Assembly (NCBI GenBank): GCA_035294855.1
Contig: DATGKD010000275.1
Location: forward strand, 1 to 14,049
DNA from: DATGKD01 sp035294855
Lineage (GTDB): Bacteria; Actinomycetota; Acidimicrobiia; Acidimicrobiales; UBA8190
DNA length: 14,049 nucleotides
Direction: 5' to 3'
Shown here: positions 6,903-13,865 of the stretch, in pieces
How positions within the stretch are numbered: the stretch's first letter is position 1
How the letters are laid out: each line of letters starts with the position of its first letter
Program-made: the position numbers and the translations under genes
Notes under the pieces: generated by a model
The model's input: only the letters and a program-made list of their open reading frames with translations
The model's database searches: none
What the model was told of the DNA's origin: nothing

Positions 6903-7367
6903 TCAGGAGGTGCCGGCCCCGATCCGGTCCGCGTAGCGGCACACGCCGGTGGCGAACCCGCGCACCAGCCGTCGCAGCCAGAGGTTCACGAGAGCGCCGG
7001 TGCCGGGGACGAGGGGGACGAACCGGCTGCGCCACGTGACGACGGTGCCGTTCCCGTCGGATTCCAGATAGACGTCCGCGCTATACGACTTCACCGGGAG
7101 CCCCGACAAGGCTTTGTAACCGAGATGGTGTGGCGGCTCCCAGGCCACCACTTCTTCCTTGCTCCCACCGGGGCCGAGCGCGAACCGGCGGATCGCCCCC
7201 ACCCCGTCAGGTGCGGGGTCTCCTTCGCGCAACAGGAAGGTGCGCGTCATGAACGACCAGTCCTTCCACCTGGCCGCCTCGCCGATGAGCGGCCACACGG
7301 CCTCGACCGGCGCGGACGTCCGCGCGGTGGCCTCGATCGTCCACGTGCGTGGAGAGGTGTTCGGCAC
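6903..7367 (-). CDS. SRPBCC (START-like) family protein, second copy
   Basis: This 154-residue protein has the helix-grip layout of SRPBCC proteins, which bind lipids, sterols or polyketides in a deep cavity. The N-terminus TIEATARTSAPVEAVWPLIGEAARWKDWSF is the classic first strand plus VW-x-L-x-x-x-x-x-W helix. Strands follow with GVGAIRRFALGPGGSKEEVVAWEPP and GNGTVVTWRSRFVPL, then a C-terminal amphipathic helix (about 124-148). The GTG at 7367 lies one base after the TGA of the upstream SRPBCC gene, so translation is probably coupled; no independent strong ribosome site is visible. The two neighbouring SRPBCC proteins are clearly divergent and are not a recent duplication. The operon also contains a luciferase-like oxidoreductase, hinting at handling of a hydrophobic substrate. 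The family is confident and the ligand unknown. Confidence 0.86.
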   Translation of the reverse strand: MPNTSPRTWTIEATARTSAPVEAVWPLIGEAARWKDWSFMTRTFLLREGDPAPDGVGAIRRFALGPGGSKEEVVAWEPPHHLGYKALSGLPVKSYSADVYLESDGNGTVVTWRSRFVPLVPGTGALVNLWLRRLVRGFATGVCRYADRIGAGTS

Positions 7368-7368
7368 G

Positions 7369-7752
7369 TCAGCCCGACAGGTGGTCCTTGAGCGCCTGCA
7401 GGGACTGCTGGTACACGTCGCGGAACATGTCGGTCATCTCGTCGGGCTCGATCTCGACGTCCCACGTGACATGCGAGCCGCCGGGAGCATCCGCAACACG
7501 TATCACGGCGAGGTGGTTGCCGACCGGCACGCCGCCCACGATGCCGTACTCCAGCACGCGCTCGTCGGGGTCGCGCCGGCGGAGGCCCTCGGTCACCTCC
7601 ATGCCCATCATCTTGATGATGCGGTCGTCGCCGTCCAAGCTGCACGACTCGACACCCGGCATCCACGTCGCGATGCCGCCGAAGTCCCCGACGACCTTCC
7701 ACACCGCCTCGGGCGGACTGTCGATGTCGATGGCCGCCTGTGCCTTGCCCAT
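7369..7752 (-). CDS. SRPBCC (START-like) family protein, first copy
   Basis: This is a 127-residue cytoplasmic protein. The ATG at 7752 is preceded by GGAGGG at good spacing. The opening AAIDIDSPPEAVWKVVGDFGGIATWMPGV is a typical SRPBCC first strand and helix. It is followed by a mostly beta middle with GMEVTEGLRRRDPDERVLEYGIVGG, SHVTWDVEIEP and a terminal helix with DMFRDVYQQSLQALKDHL. The ending resembles polyketide cyclase-like SRPBCC proteins that bind small hydrophobic molecules. It is slightly shorter than its neighbour and lacks that protein's C-terminal extension. It lies 75 bases downstream of the luciferase-like oxidoreductase and one base before the second SRPBCC gene, so all three are probably one transcript. 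No catalytic residues can be assigned. Confidence 0.88.
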   Translation of the reverse strand: MGKAQAAIDIDSPPEAVWKVVGDFGGIATWMPGVESCSLDGDDRIIKMMGMEVTEGLRRRDPDERVLEYGIVGGVPVGNHLAVIRVADAPGGSHVTWDVEIEPDEMTDMFRDVYQQSLQALKDHLSG

Positions 7753-7827
7753 GGTCCCTCCGTGCTCGGTGGATTCGGCCGCAGGAGCATGCCACGACCG
7801 CTGCCGGACAAGGCGTTCGTGGAGACG

Positions 7828-8715
7828 TCAGGTCTGGAGGTCGAGGACGGCCCGGGCGAGGTCGTCGAGCTCACGCTCCCAAGACGCCGGTGGGACCACG
7901 GGGCGCACGACGAACTTCGAGAATCCCACTTCCAGATACCGGCCGATCGCCCGCCGGAGCTCGTCCAGGCTCTGCGGGACCACCGACGCCAGGTCACCGC
8001 TCGGGACGCGCTGGACGAGGCGGCGGGCCAACGGCTCCGGGATGGCCTCGCGTGCGTAGCCGATGCTCACGCCGAAGTGCTCGGGGTCGATGCGCCGCCC
8101 GGCGGCCGACGCCGTCTCCTCGATCACGCGCCGACCAGCTTCGGCCTCCGCCGGCGTGCACAGCGCCGGCAGCCAGCCGTCCGACAGGGTGCCGACACGG
8201 CGCAGCGCGCTGGGCACGCTGCCCCCCAGCCACACGTCGAACGGCTTCTGCGCGGGTTTGGGCAGGACGCTCACACCGTTGAGCTTCCACATCGGCCCGT
8301 CGTGGTCGACGTCGTCCTCCGTCCACAATCGGCGCAGGAGCGGCAGCAGCTCGTCGACCTGGCGGCCGCGCTCGGCCGGAGGCACACCCATGGCCGCCGG
8401 CTCGGCGCCGATGCGCAGGCCGAGGACGAACGTCACGAGCAACCGTCCGCCGGACAACTGGTCGAGGGTGGCGATCTGCTTCGCCAGGCGGACCGGGTTG
8501 CGACCCGGCAGGACCATGGTCGTGCCGATCTTGAGCTTCTTCACGCGGCCCGCGGCGAACGCCAATCCGGTCAACGGGTCGTCGCCGGGCATGGTCAGCA
8601 CATCCGACAGCCACAGCGAGTCGAAGCGACGCGCTTCGAGGTCCTCGACCAACCGGCCGAGCTCGTCACCCGACGACACCATGGTCCCCGTTCCGACACC
8701 GATGCGGACCTTCAC
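7828..8715 (-). CDS. LLM class flavin/F420-dependent oxidoreductase
   Basis: This 295-residue protein has the bacterial luciferase-like TIM barrel. GTG 8715 is chosen because GGGGAGG lies just upstream and it gives the family N-terminus VKVRIGVGTG. Longer upstream frames have no ribosome site and would cross the divergent promoter. Visible family features are FDSLWLSD (31-38), RNPVRLAKQIATLDQLSGGRL (72-92), a GRQVDELLPLLRRLW helix and PFDVWLGGSVPSALRRVGTLSDGWLP. In this family the cofactor is FMN or, often in actinobacteria, F420, used for hydride transfer to organic substrates. The length and start resemble the F420-associated MSMEG_3544-like subgroup, but I cannot confirm that. The position after SGGRL where many members have GVGxG is altered to LVTFVLGLRIG, so cofactor binding may differ. 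It leads an operon with two SRPBCC genes. Confidence 0.86.
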   Translation of the reverse strand: MKVRIGVGTGTMVSSGDELGRLVEDLEARRFDSLWLSDVLTMPGDDPLTGLAFAAGRVKKLKIGTTMVLPGRNPVRLAKQIATLDQLSGGRLLVTFVLGLRIGAEPAAMGVPPAERGRQVDELLPLLRRLWTEDDVDHDGPMWKLNGVSVLPKPAQKPFDVWLGGSVPSALRRVGTLSDGWLPALCTPAEAEAGRRVIEETASAAGRRIDPEHFGVSIGYAREAIPEPLARRLVQRVPSGDLASVVPQSLDELRRAIGRYLEVGFSKFVVRPVVPPASWERELDDLARAVLDLQT

Positions 8716-8824
8716 GTGACCTCCCCGAGACGCATTCTCCTCCGCCAGGCTGGTGGAGACGGCGCTAGCGTGCCGCACGGCACGACCTCGAACGTGCGCC
8801 GACGGCGCGACCCTGGAGGAAAGC
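8716..8824. promoter_or_regulatory. Divergent intergenic region with palindrome over a -10 box
   Basis: This 109-base gap separates the oxidoreductase operon (minus) from the SCO6745-like gene (plus). On the plus strand TAGCGT (8766-8771) matches the actinobacterial -10 form and would start transcription near 8778, with GGAGGA (8815-8820) as the ribosome site. CGTGCCG-CA-CGGCACG (8769-8784) is a perfect 7-bp inverted repeat that overlaps the -10 and the predicted start. This is a natural operator position. I see no convincing -35. Confidence 0.42.
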
Positions 8825-9556
8825 ATGACCCCAGAAGAAGCGGTCCGGGCGACCAAGGACGCCGTCGTCGGCCTGCCCGCTGGCTTCATGATGGCCGGCT
8901 ACACCTACAAGCGGGCCGCAGAGAGCGGCTTCGAGGGCATCGACTTCTACTTCGCCGGCCGGGCCGGCCCGTTGGGGGATGTTGACAGCGCGGTGGTGGC
9001 AGCCGCCCTCGTCTTCTTCAACCCCGACGCCGTCAAAGAAGCATGGGAACGTTCGGCCAAGGTGATGGCGCGCCGGGACGCCGTGGCGCTGTTCACCGAG
9101 TGCCTCACGGCCTGGGCGACGAGACGTCTGCCCGAGGTGGTCGACCACACTCACCTCGCCGAGCTCCTCGGCCGGGTCAACTCCCATGCATCGGTGGCTG
9201 CCGTACCGCTGTTCGCCGCGTGGAGGGCCATGCCCGAGCCGGGGGAGCCGAGGGCGCTCGCGCTGCACCGGCTCAACGTGCTGCGCGAGCTGCGAGGCGG
9301 GCTGCACGGCGCGGCCGTCGTGGCGGCCGGCATCGAACCTCGTGACGCGGTCGTCCTCCGCACCCCGTTCATGACGGGCGTCTTCGGCTGGCCCGAGCCG
9401 CATCCCGACGTGAGCTCCTGCCAGGCCAGCTGGGAACAGGCCGAGGCGGCCACCGAACGCGCCGTGGCGCGTGCCTACGCCGTCCTCGACGAAGGCGAGC
9501 TGTCCGAGCTCGTCGACCTCCTCACCGCGGCCGACAAGGGCACCGACCGCAGCTGA
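8825..9556 (+). CDS. SCO6745-like family protein
   Basis: This 243-residue protein has its ATG at 8825 preceded by GGAGGAAAG at good spacing. The N-terminal half contains FYFAGRAGPLGDVDSAVVAAALVFFNPDAVKEAWE, a segment with the YFAGRAAPLG-x(n)-V-x-A-x-F-F-x-F-x-P pattern seen in SCO6745-like actinobacterial proteins. The remainder is strongly helical, with RLNVLRELRGGLHGAAVVAAGI and a late MTGVFGWPEP segment. I see no catalytic motif, signal peptide or membrane segment, so it should be cytoplasmic. Members are often annotated only as family proteins or as MarR-like; I see no helix-turn-helix. It is divergent from the oxidoreductase operon and may share its control through the palindrome between them. 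It converges on pspAA with stop codons 24 bases apart. Confidence 0.82.
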   Translation: MTPEEAVRATKDAVVGLPAGFMMAGYTYKRAAESGFEGIDFYFAGRAGPLGDVDSAVVAAALVFFNPDAVKEAWERSAKVMARRDAVALFTECLTAWATRRLPEVVDHTHLAELLGRVNSHASVAAVPLFAAWRAMPEPGEPRALALHRLNVLRELRGGLHGAAVVAAGIEPRDAVVLRTPFMTGVFGWPEPHPDVSSCQASWEQAEAATERAVARAYAVLDEGELSELVDLLTAADKGTDRS

Positions 9557-9583
9557 GCCAGCCGGCGTCCGGCGGCTGGCTCA
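9554..9583. terminator. Inverted repeat containing both stop codons of a convergent gene pair
   Basis: TGAGCCAGCC (9554-9563) and GGCTGGCTCA (9574-9583) form a perfect 10-bp stem, 11 with the next G-C pair, around GGCGTCCGG. The first three bases are the TGA of the SCO6745-like gene. The last three, read on the minus strand, are the TGA of pspAA. It could end transcription in both directions without intergenic space. No T-run follows, so termination strength is uncertain. Confidence 0.6.
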
Positions 9584-9847
9584 GGCCCCCTCGGCGAGCA
9601 GGTCGCGCACCTCGGCCAGGGTCGAGCCCGGGTGGGGCACCGCCAGTTCCGAGGTCTGGACATCGTCGGGGGGGAGGGGCTTCCCGGTGTGGCGCACCAA
9701 GGCGACGAGGTCGGCGAGCGCGCCGGAGAATGTCGCGTCGTCGCCACGGTCCAGGGCGTCGACGAGAGTGGCGTCGAGCTGCTCCACGGCGGGCAGGTCG
9801 GCCTCGGGCACGTCGTAGCTGCCCTCGCCGAGGATGCGCACGATCAC
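9581..9847 (-). CDS. pspAA: PspA-associated protein PspAA
   Basis: This is an 88-residue acidic protein beginning MIVRILGEGSYDVPEADLPA, the standard start of the PspAA domain found beside PspA in actinobacteria and some archaea. It continues with ALADLVALVRHTGKPLPPDD and ends with LAVPHPGSTLAEVRDLLAEGA, matching the family to its usual end, so it looks complete. Its ATG at 9847 overlaps the TGA of pspA by four bases (ATGA), so the two are translationally coupled and made together. It has no signal peptide or membrane segment and probably works in the cytoplasm as a partner of PspA at the membrane. Its biochemical role is not established. Its stop codon lies in the arm of the inverted repeat shared with the convergent gene. 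Confidence 0.9.
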   Translation of the reverse strand: MIVRILGEGSYDVPEADLPAVEQLDATLVDALDRGDDATFSGALADLVALVRHTGKPLPPDDVQTSELAVPHPGSTLAEVRDLLAEGA

Positions 9848-10626
9848 TTGGTGCCCCCCGCTTCCGGAGCCTCAGCGGCGCCCTCGACCGGGGCCCCGCT
9901 CGAGGGGAGCGCGGCGCTCGGCGACCCCGCGCCCACCTCTGCCTTCAGCGCGGCGAGCTCGGCGTCCACCTGTCCCGACTGCGACGCGGCGTCGAGCTGC
10001 TTCTGGATGTCGTCGCCCCCGCCGCCCAGGGCGTCGGGCAGCGCGCCGGTGTCGAGGAGCTCGTCGATGGCCCCGGCGCGGGCCTGCATCTGGGCGATCT
10101 TGTCCTGGGCGCGGTCGAGGGTCATGCCGGCGTCGGCCATGGACTCGGAGATGCCCGACACCGCCTCGCCGATGCTCGCCTGGGCCTTCGACGCCGTGTA
10201 GCTCGCCTTCAGCGTCTCCTTCTTGGTGCGGAACGCGTCGACCTGCGCCTGGAGGCGGGTGGCGGTGTTCTCGAGCTGCTGCTGCTGGGCCTCGACCTGT
10301 TCGTGCTGGGTCCCGAGGCTCGTCAGCTGGTCGGCGAGGGCCGCCCGCCGGCCGAGCGCCTCGCGGGCGAGGTCTTCGTTGCCTTGCGCGAGCGCCTGCT
10401 TCGCCTGGTCCTGGAGCTTCTGCGCCTGCGCCTGGAGCTGCGTGGCCTGGAGCTCGAGGCGCTTGCGGGCGGTGGCCACGTCCGCCAGGGCCCGGCGGAC
10501 CTTCTGGAGGTTCTCCTGCTGCTTCTCGTAGGACAGGTCGAGCATGTCGGCGGGGTTCTCGGCCTTGTCGAGGGCCTTGTTCGCCTTGGCCTGCACGATT
10601 CCTGAGAGCCGCTTCATCACGCTCAT
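9844..10626 (-). CDS. pspA: PspA/IM30 family membrane-stress protein
   Basis: This 260-residue protein belongs to the ESCRT-III-related PspA/Vipp1/IM30 family, which coats and repairs stressed membranes from the cytoplasmic side. MSVMKRLSGIVQAKANKALDKAENP is the amphipathic first helix plus the conserved DKAEDP-like turn. A long coiled coil (about 30-170) is rich in Gln, Lys, Ala and Glu. AAFRTKK/SKAQASIGEAVSGISESMADAGMTLDRAQDKIAQMQARA is the family's second conserved region. The C-terminal tail (about 215-260) is Ala/Gly/Pro-rich and probably disordered. ATG 10626 fits the family start, with AAAGG upstream. No pspF or pspB/C gene is nearby, so control differs from the enterobacterial system. 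In actinobacteria it usually responds to envelope stress. It shares a short divergent region with the diiron protein. Confidence 0.94.
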   Translation of the reverse strand: MSVMKRLSGIVQAKANKALDKAENPADMLDLSYEKQQENLQKVRRALADVATARKRLELQATQLQAQAQKLQDQAKQALAQGNEDLAREALGRRAALADQLTSLGTQHEQVEAQQQQLENTATRLQAQVDAFRTKKETLKASYTASKAQASIGEAVSGISESMADAGMTLDRAQDKIAQMQARAGAIDELLDTGALPDALGGGGDDIQKQLDAASQSGQVDAELAALKAEVGAGSPSAALPSSGAPVEGAAEAPEAGGTK

Positions 10627-10714
10627 GGGGATGGCCTTTCTGCTGTTTCCGGCACGCGATCACACCACGTCGGGGGACCCCCGTCGAGGCAGGGGTGGCC
10701 TACGATCGATCGCG
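10627..10714. promoter_or_regulatory. Divergent region between pspA and the diiron protein gene
   Basis: CGGGGG-A-CCCCCG (10671-10683) is a perfect 6-bp inverted repeat around one A and could be an operator or a cruciform. On the plus strand TACGAT (10701-10706) matches the -10 form; initiation about seven bases later would fall at or just before the GTG at 10715, suggesting a leaderless transcript. I see no clear -35 and no obvious promoter for pspA. Confidence 0.38.
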
Positions 10715-11905
10715 GTGGACGAGCTTCAGGGGGAAGCCTCCGTTTCGGTCTTCGCCGGCGGCGAGCCGGGCCACGAGGCAGCCGGTCCCGCCCGCCCGCC
10801 GATCGACGACGCGGCCGTGGAGGCCATCGTGGCCGCGGGCCGCACCGAGCGCGACGAGGTCGTGCGGGCGGTCAAGAGCTCGACCGACGTGGCGTTCACG
10901 TGGGACTACGAACGCAGCCGGCCCCCGCTGGCCAAGCTCTACGACAAGGCCAAGCACTCGCAGTGGAACGGATCGACCGACCTGCCATGGGAGCTCGAGG
11001 TCGACCAGGAGCGCGTCGCCCACGAGCTCGAAGGGGCGAACGCCGGCCGGTTCGCGGCATTGGCGGGCGCCGAGGACTCGCCGCTGCGCTCCTGGGGCTC
11101 GGCCCAGTGGAGCCAGCTGGCCGTGGAGTCGCTCAACTCGATGCTGTCGCAGTTCATGCACGGCGAGCAGGGGGCCCTCGTGTGCACCGCCCAGCTGGTC
11201 GAGACCGTGCCCTGGATCGACGCCAAGTACTACGCCGCCACCCAGGTCATGGACGAGGCGCGCCACGTCGAGGTCTTCGCGCACTACCTCGACGACAAAC
11301 TGTCGGGCCATTACCCGATCAACCCGTACCTGCGGACACTGCTCGAAGCCATCATCGGCGACGAGCGATGGGACGTCACCTACCTCGGCATGCAGGTCAT
11401 GGTCGAGGGGCTGGCGCTGGCGGTGTTCGGCGCCATGCACCATCTCGTGTCCGAGCCCTTGTTGAAGCAGCTGCTGCGCTACGTCATGGCCGACGAAGCG
11501 CGCCACGTCGCCTTCGGCGTGCTCGGGCTGCAGGAGTTCTACGGCGGTCTCACCGCGCACGAGATCCGCGAGCGCCAGGAGTTCGCCTACGAGACCGCGC
11601 AGTTCCTCCGCAAGCGGTGGTTCCAACCCGACGTCTGGGAGCGGATGGGGGTGGACCCGCGGATGGTGGTGCGGCTCATGCTGGAGGGACAGCCCGCCGA
11701 GGAGCGCGCCTTCTCCTCGATGCTGTTCTCCAAGATCGTGCCCAACTGCCGCAAGCTCGGCCTCTTGGACGCGGGCGACGGCTGGCTGCGCGCCCGCTTC
11801 ACCGAGATGGGCGTCATCCAGTACGAGGACGCCGCCGACACCGGGTCCGACTATGCGACCTTCGACGAGGTCGCCAGGGACCGGGCCGAGACCGCGTCGG
11901 TCTGA
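10715..11905 (+). CDS. Ferritin-like diiron protein, possible oxygenase
   Basis: From GTG 10715 the protein has 396 residues. An upstream in-frame ATG would run through the pspA leader and the palindrome, so the GTG is preferred. The four-helix core shows a symmetric ligand set: Glu151 (HGEQ), Glu181 and His184 (DEARHVEVF), Glu231 (VEGLALAVF), then Glu261 and His264 (DEARHVAFG). The spacing is exactly 30 residues within each half. This E, ExxH, E, ExxH pattern is that of ferritin-like diiron enzymes such as AurF-type N-oxygenases and R2-like oxidases. The N-terminal 100 residues are charged, and the C-terminal helices beyond the core (about 290-390) are family-specific. It has no signal peptide and should be cytoplasmic. 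The substrate is not visible from sequence, and no pathway genes flank it apart from pspA. Confidence 0.87.
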   Translation: MDELQGEASVSVFAGGEPGHEAAGPARPPIDDAAVEAIVAAGRTERDEVVRAVKSSTDVAFTWDYERSRPPLAKLYDKAKHSQWNGSTDLPWELEVDQERVAHELEGANAGRFAALAGAEDSPLRSWGSAQWSQLAVESLNSMLSQFMHGEQGALVCTAQLVETVPWIDAKYYAATQVMDEARHVEVFAHYLDDKLSGHYPINPYLRTLLEAIIGDERWDVTYLGMQVMVEGLALAVFGAMHHLVSEPLLKQLLRYVMADEARHVAFGVLGLQEFYGGLTAHEIRERQEFAYETAQFLRKRWFQPDVWERMGVDPRMVVRLMLEGQPAEERAFSSMLFSKIVPNCRKLGLLDAGDGWLRARFTEMGVIQYEDAADTGSDYATFDEVARDRAETASV

Positions 11906-11984
11906 TCACCTTCTGTCATCACGCGCCTCCCTGTCCCACGGGCCTGCCCCACGGGCGGCGGTCGGGGGCCGCGCCCCGGGCACG
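11906..11984. other. Convergent gap with weak hairpin
   Basis: This 79-base gap lies between the diiron and endoglycoceramidase-like genes. It holds a 5-bp GGGGC/GCCCC stem around CGC (11965-11977) and two CCCACGGGC copies (around 11936 and 11950). There is no T-run, so I call no terminator. Nothing else is visible. Confidence 0.3.
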
Positions 11985-13757
11985 TCAGCTGCTGTGCTGC
12001 AGGAAGCTCGGCGTCCGGCGCGCGCCCGAGCGGCACTCACCGGCGGTCACCCGGATGGTCACCGGCTGGTCGCCGGTGCCGTTCGCCACGACCAGATGCG
12101 ACGCGTCGGGGCGCGACGTGATGCGGGCGCCCTGCACGCCCGGGCAGTACCCGTCGGGATAGCGCTCGGCCACGGGCACGAACACGACGGTCGGCGCCTG
12201 CACCCGGGGGTCGGGCACGTAGGTCATGGCGAACGCGCTGGTCTCGTCGTCGAAGACCACCGACGTCGGCCTGCCCGCCACGGCCTGGGGGTACGTCTGG
12301 GCGAGGGCGCGGGCGCCCGGTTGGAGTTGCCCGTCCGGCCCCACGATGGCTTCGTCGGAGCTGCCGGTGGGGTCGCCGTAGTACTTCCACGCCCAGGCGG
12401 TCCATCCGATGAGGACGCGATTGGCGCCGTCAGTCACGGCGTTCAGCAGCCCCGGGTCGTTGGTGGCCCCGAACTCGCTCAGGAACAGCGCCGGCCCGCG
12501 CGGCTGGGCCCGCGAGCCGAGCAGGGCGCGCTCCGCGGAGCGGCGCGTCAGGGTGACGAGGGCGCTCGACGCGCAGGCGGCGGGATCGGTCGGGTCGCCC
12601 GTGACCGGGTTCCGGTACGGGCAGTACGAGTGGAAGTTCATGACGAGCCGGGGGAAGTCGATCGAGCCGACGTAGTTCGGGGTCCCGTGGCGGGAGTAGA
12701 TGTCCGGCTCGTAGAAGACGAGGTGGTACGGGTCGGCACCCTCGACGCTGCCGATCAAACCTTTGCGGGGATCGGCGGGGGGGCAGGCCACCCGCCGGCC
12801 GGTGTTCGAGGCCAGCCCGGGGCGGGCGGCGCCCGTGTAGAAGCACTCGATCTGCGCGTCGAGGGCATGATGGCCGACCTCGAGCAGTGACTTCGAGAAC
12901 GGCTCGTTGAAGGGGTCGTAGCCGAGGACGTGGCGGTCGTTGCGGAAGAAGTGCGCCACCGAGGCCATGACCCGGTCGTACTCGCCTTGCAGGTCGCCGA
13001 CGACGTCGTTGGTCCAGAAGTTCTCGAACGCCGCGCCGAGCGCGGCGGTCCGGTAGGTGTTCGACCACCGCCCCGGGGCGCGCACCACCGGGAACCCGCT
13101 CGTGCACACCGCCCACGCGGGCGCGCCCTCACCCCCGAAGACCGAGCTGTAGAGGTCCTGGTGCATGTCGAGGATCGTCGAGATGCCGTAGCTCCCGAGA
13201 AGGTCGACCGTCTGCTTCAACCGTGTCAGGTACGCCGCCGCCACCACGGGGTCGAACTGGCCCGGGTCGTGAGGCGTGCCCGGCGTGCACACCTGGGGGC
13301 TGTTCGGGCCGAGGGCCCCCGGCTCGATGCCCGCCCACAGGACACCCAGCCGCACGACGTCGAACCCGAGGGAGGCCATCTGCGACGCGTCGCGGCCCGA
13401 CAGGTTCCAGGGCTGGCCGGGGTCGGGGTACAGCTCGTAGGGGGCGAACTTGTACACCGCGTTCACCCCGTGGAGGAGGACGACGCGGCCGAAGCGGTCG
13501 TGCAGGAACGTGCCCCCGGGGTCGGCCAGCGGCCCCGACAACAGGGAGCTCGGCGCGCTCGGTTCGGTCGTCCGCAGCGACAGGGTCCGCACCGCGCCGG
13601 CGGCCCGTTGCGGCACCACGCCCGGCGAGGCCACCGCGGGCAGCACGATCCCGGCAGCGACGACGGCGATGGCGACGCCGATGACGCCCACGGCGTCCCG
13701 AGCGCGCCGTCGCCGCCTGACGGGGTGCTCGCCGGTCCGGAATGCCACGCCCACCAC
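11985..13757 (-). CDS. Secreted GH5 endoglycoceramidase-like hydrolase
   Basis: This 590-residue protein starts at GTG 13757, with in-frame GTGs at 13754 and 13748 equally possible; the best ribosome-site-like sequence (AGGGTGG) favours the third. RRRRRARDAVGVIGVAIAVVAAGIVLP-like residues 14-40 form a signal peptide or anchor. The GH5 barrel follows: LLHGVNAVYK (94-103), GFDVVRLGVLWAGIEP, ILDMHQDLYS (195-204), GYDPFNEPF with acid/base Glu285 after Asn284, and LFLSEFGATND with nucleophile Glu428. WTAWAWKYYGDPTG and a C-terminal beta domain (about 495-590) match the endoglycoceramidase type, including the late FVPVAERYPDGYCPG and VVANG segments. Known relatives split oligosaccharide from ceramide in glycosphingolipids, or act on related glycolipids. 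The substrate here is inferred. Cys-rich inserts (157, 218, 305, 325, 379, 395) suggest disulfides outside the cell. Confidence 0.92.
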   Translation of the reverse strand: MVGVAFRTGEHPVRRRRRARDAVGVIGVAIAVVAAGIVLPAVASPGVVPQRAAGAVRTLSLRTTEPSAPSSLLSGPLADPGGTFLHDRFGRVVLLHGVNAVYKFAPYELYPDPGQPWNLSGRDASQMASLGFDVVRLGVLWAGIEPGALGPNSPQVCTPGTPHDPGQFDPVVAAAYLTRLKQTVDLLGSYGISTILDMHQDLYSSVFGGEGAPAWAVCTSGFPVVRAPGRWSNTYRTAALGAAFENFWTNDVVGDLQGEYDRVMASVAHFFRNDRHVLGYDPFNEPFSKSLLEVGHHALDAQIECFYTGAARPGLASNTGRRVACPPADPRKGLIGSVEGADPYHLVFYEPDIYSRHGTPNYVGSIDFPRLVMNFHSYCPYRNPVTGDPTDPAACASSALVTLTRRSAERALLGSRAQPRGPALFLSEFGATNDPGLLNAVTDGANRVLIGWTAWAWKYYGDPTGSSDEAIVGPDGQLQPGARALAQTYPQAVAGRPTSVVFDDETSAFAMTYVPDPRVQAPTVVFVPVAERYPDGYCPGVQGARITSRPDASHLVVANGTGDQPVTIRVTAGECRSGARRTPSFLQHSS

Positions 13758-13865
13758 CCTGCACCGTCGATCGCCCGCGTGTGCGTCAGGGCAGTGACAA
13801 ACGGCCTGCCGTGGCGTGACGCTGCACGGGGGCTCGAACGACCCCCCCGGCGACCCGGAAGCGGA
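13758..13865. other. Gap upstream of the endoglycoceramidase-like gene
   Basis: This 108-base stretch lies between two minus-strand genes. GGGGG-c-TCG-AA-CGA-CCCCC (13828-13846) is a bulged 8-bp hairpin that may end the upstream transcript. TTGTCA (minus strand, 13800-13795) resembles a -35 box, but I see no good -10 at standard spacing. Confidence 0.3.

Noticed and set aside
7753..7827. Possible promoter between the oxidoreductase and the first SRPBCC gene
   Set aside because: I see no convincing -10 or -35 pair on the minus strand; the gap is short and fits one transcript.
7159..8985. Plus-strand open frame spanning the oxidoreductase and SRPBCC genes
   Set aside because: It is antisense to three genes with recognised domains, and its composition is that of a shadow frame.
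9834..11465. Plus-strand open frames overlapping pspA and the diiron gene in other registers
   Set aside because: They are Arg/Ser/Pro-rich without motifs and conflict with pspA and the diiron ligand pattern.
11936..11960. Two CCCACGGGC copies as a repeat or attachment site
   Set aside because: The repeat is only nine bases in very GC-rich DNA, and no integrase or tRNA is nearby.
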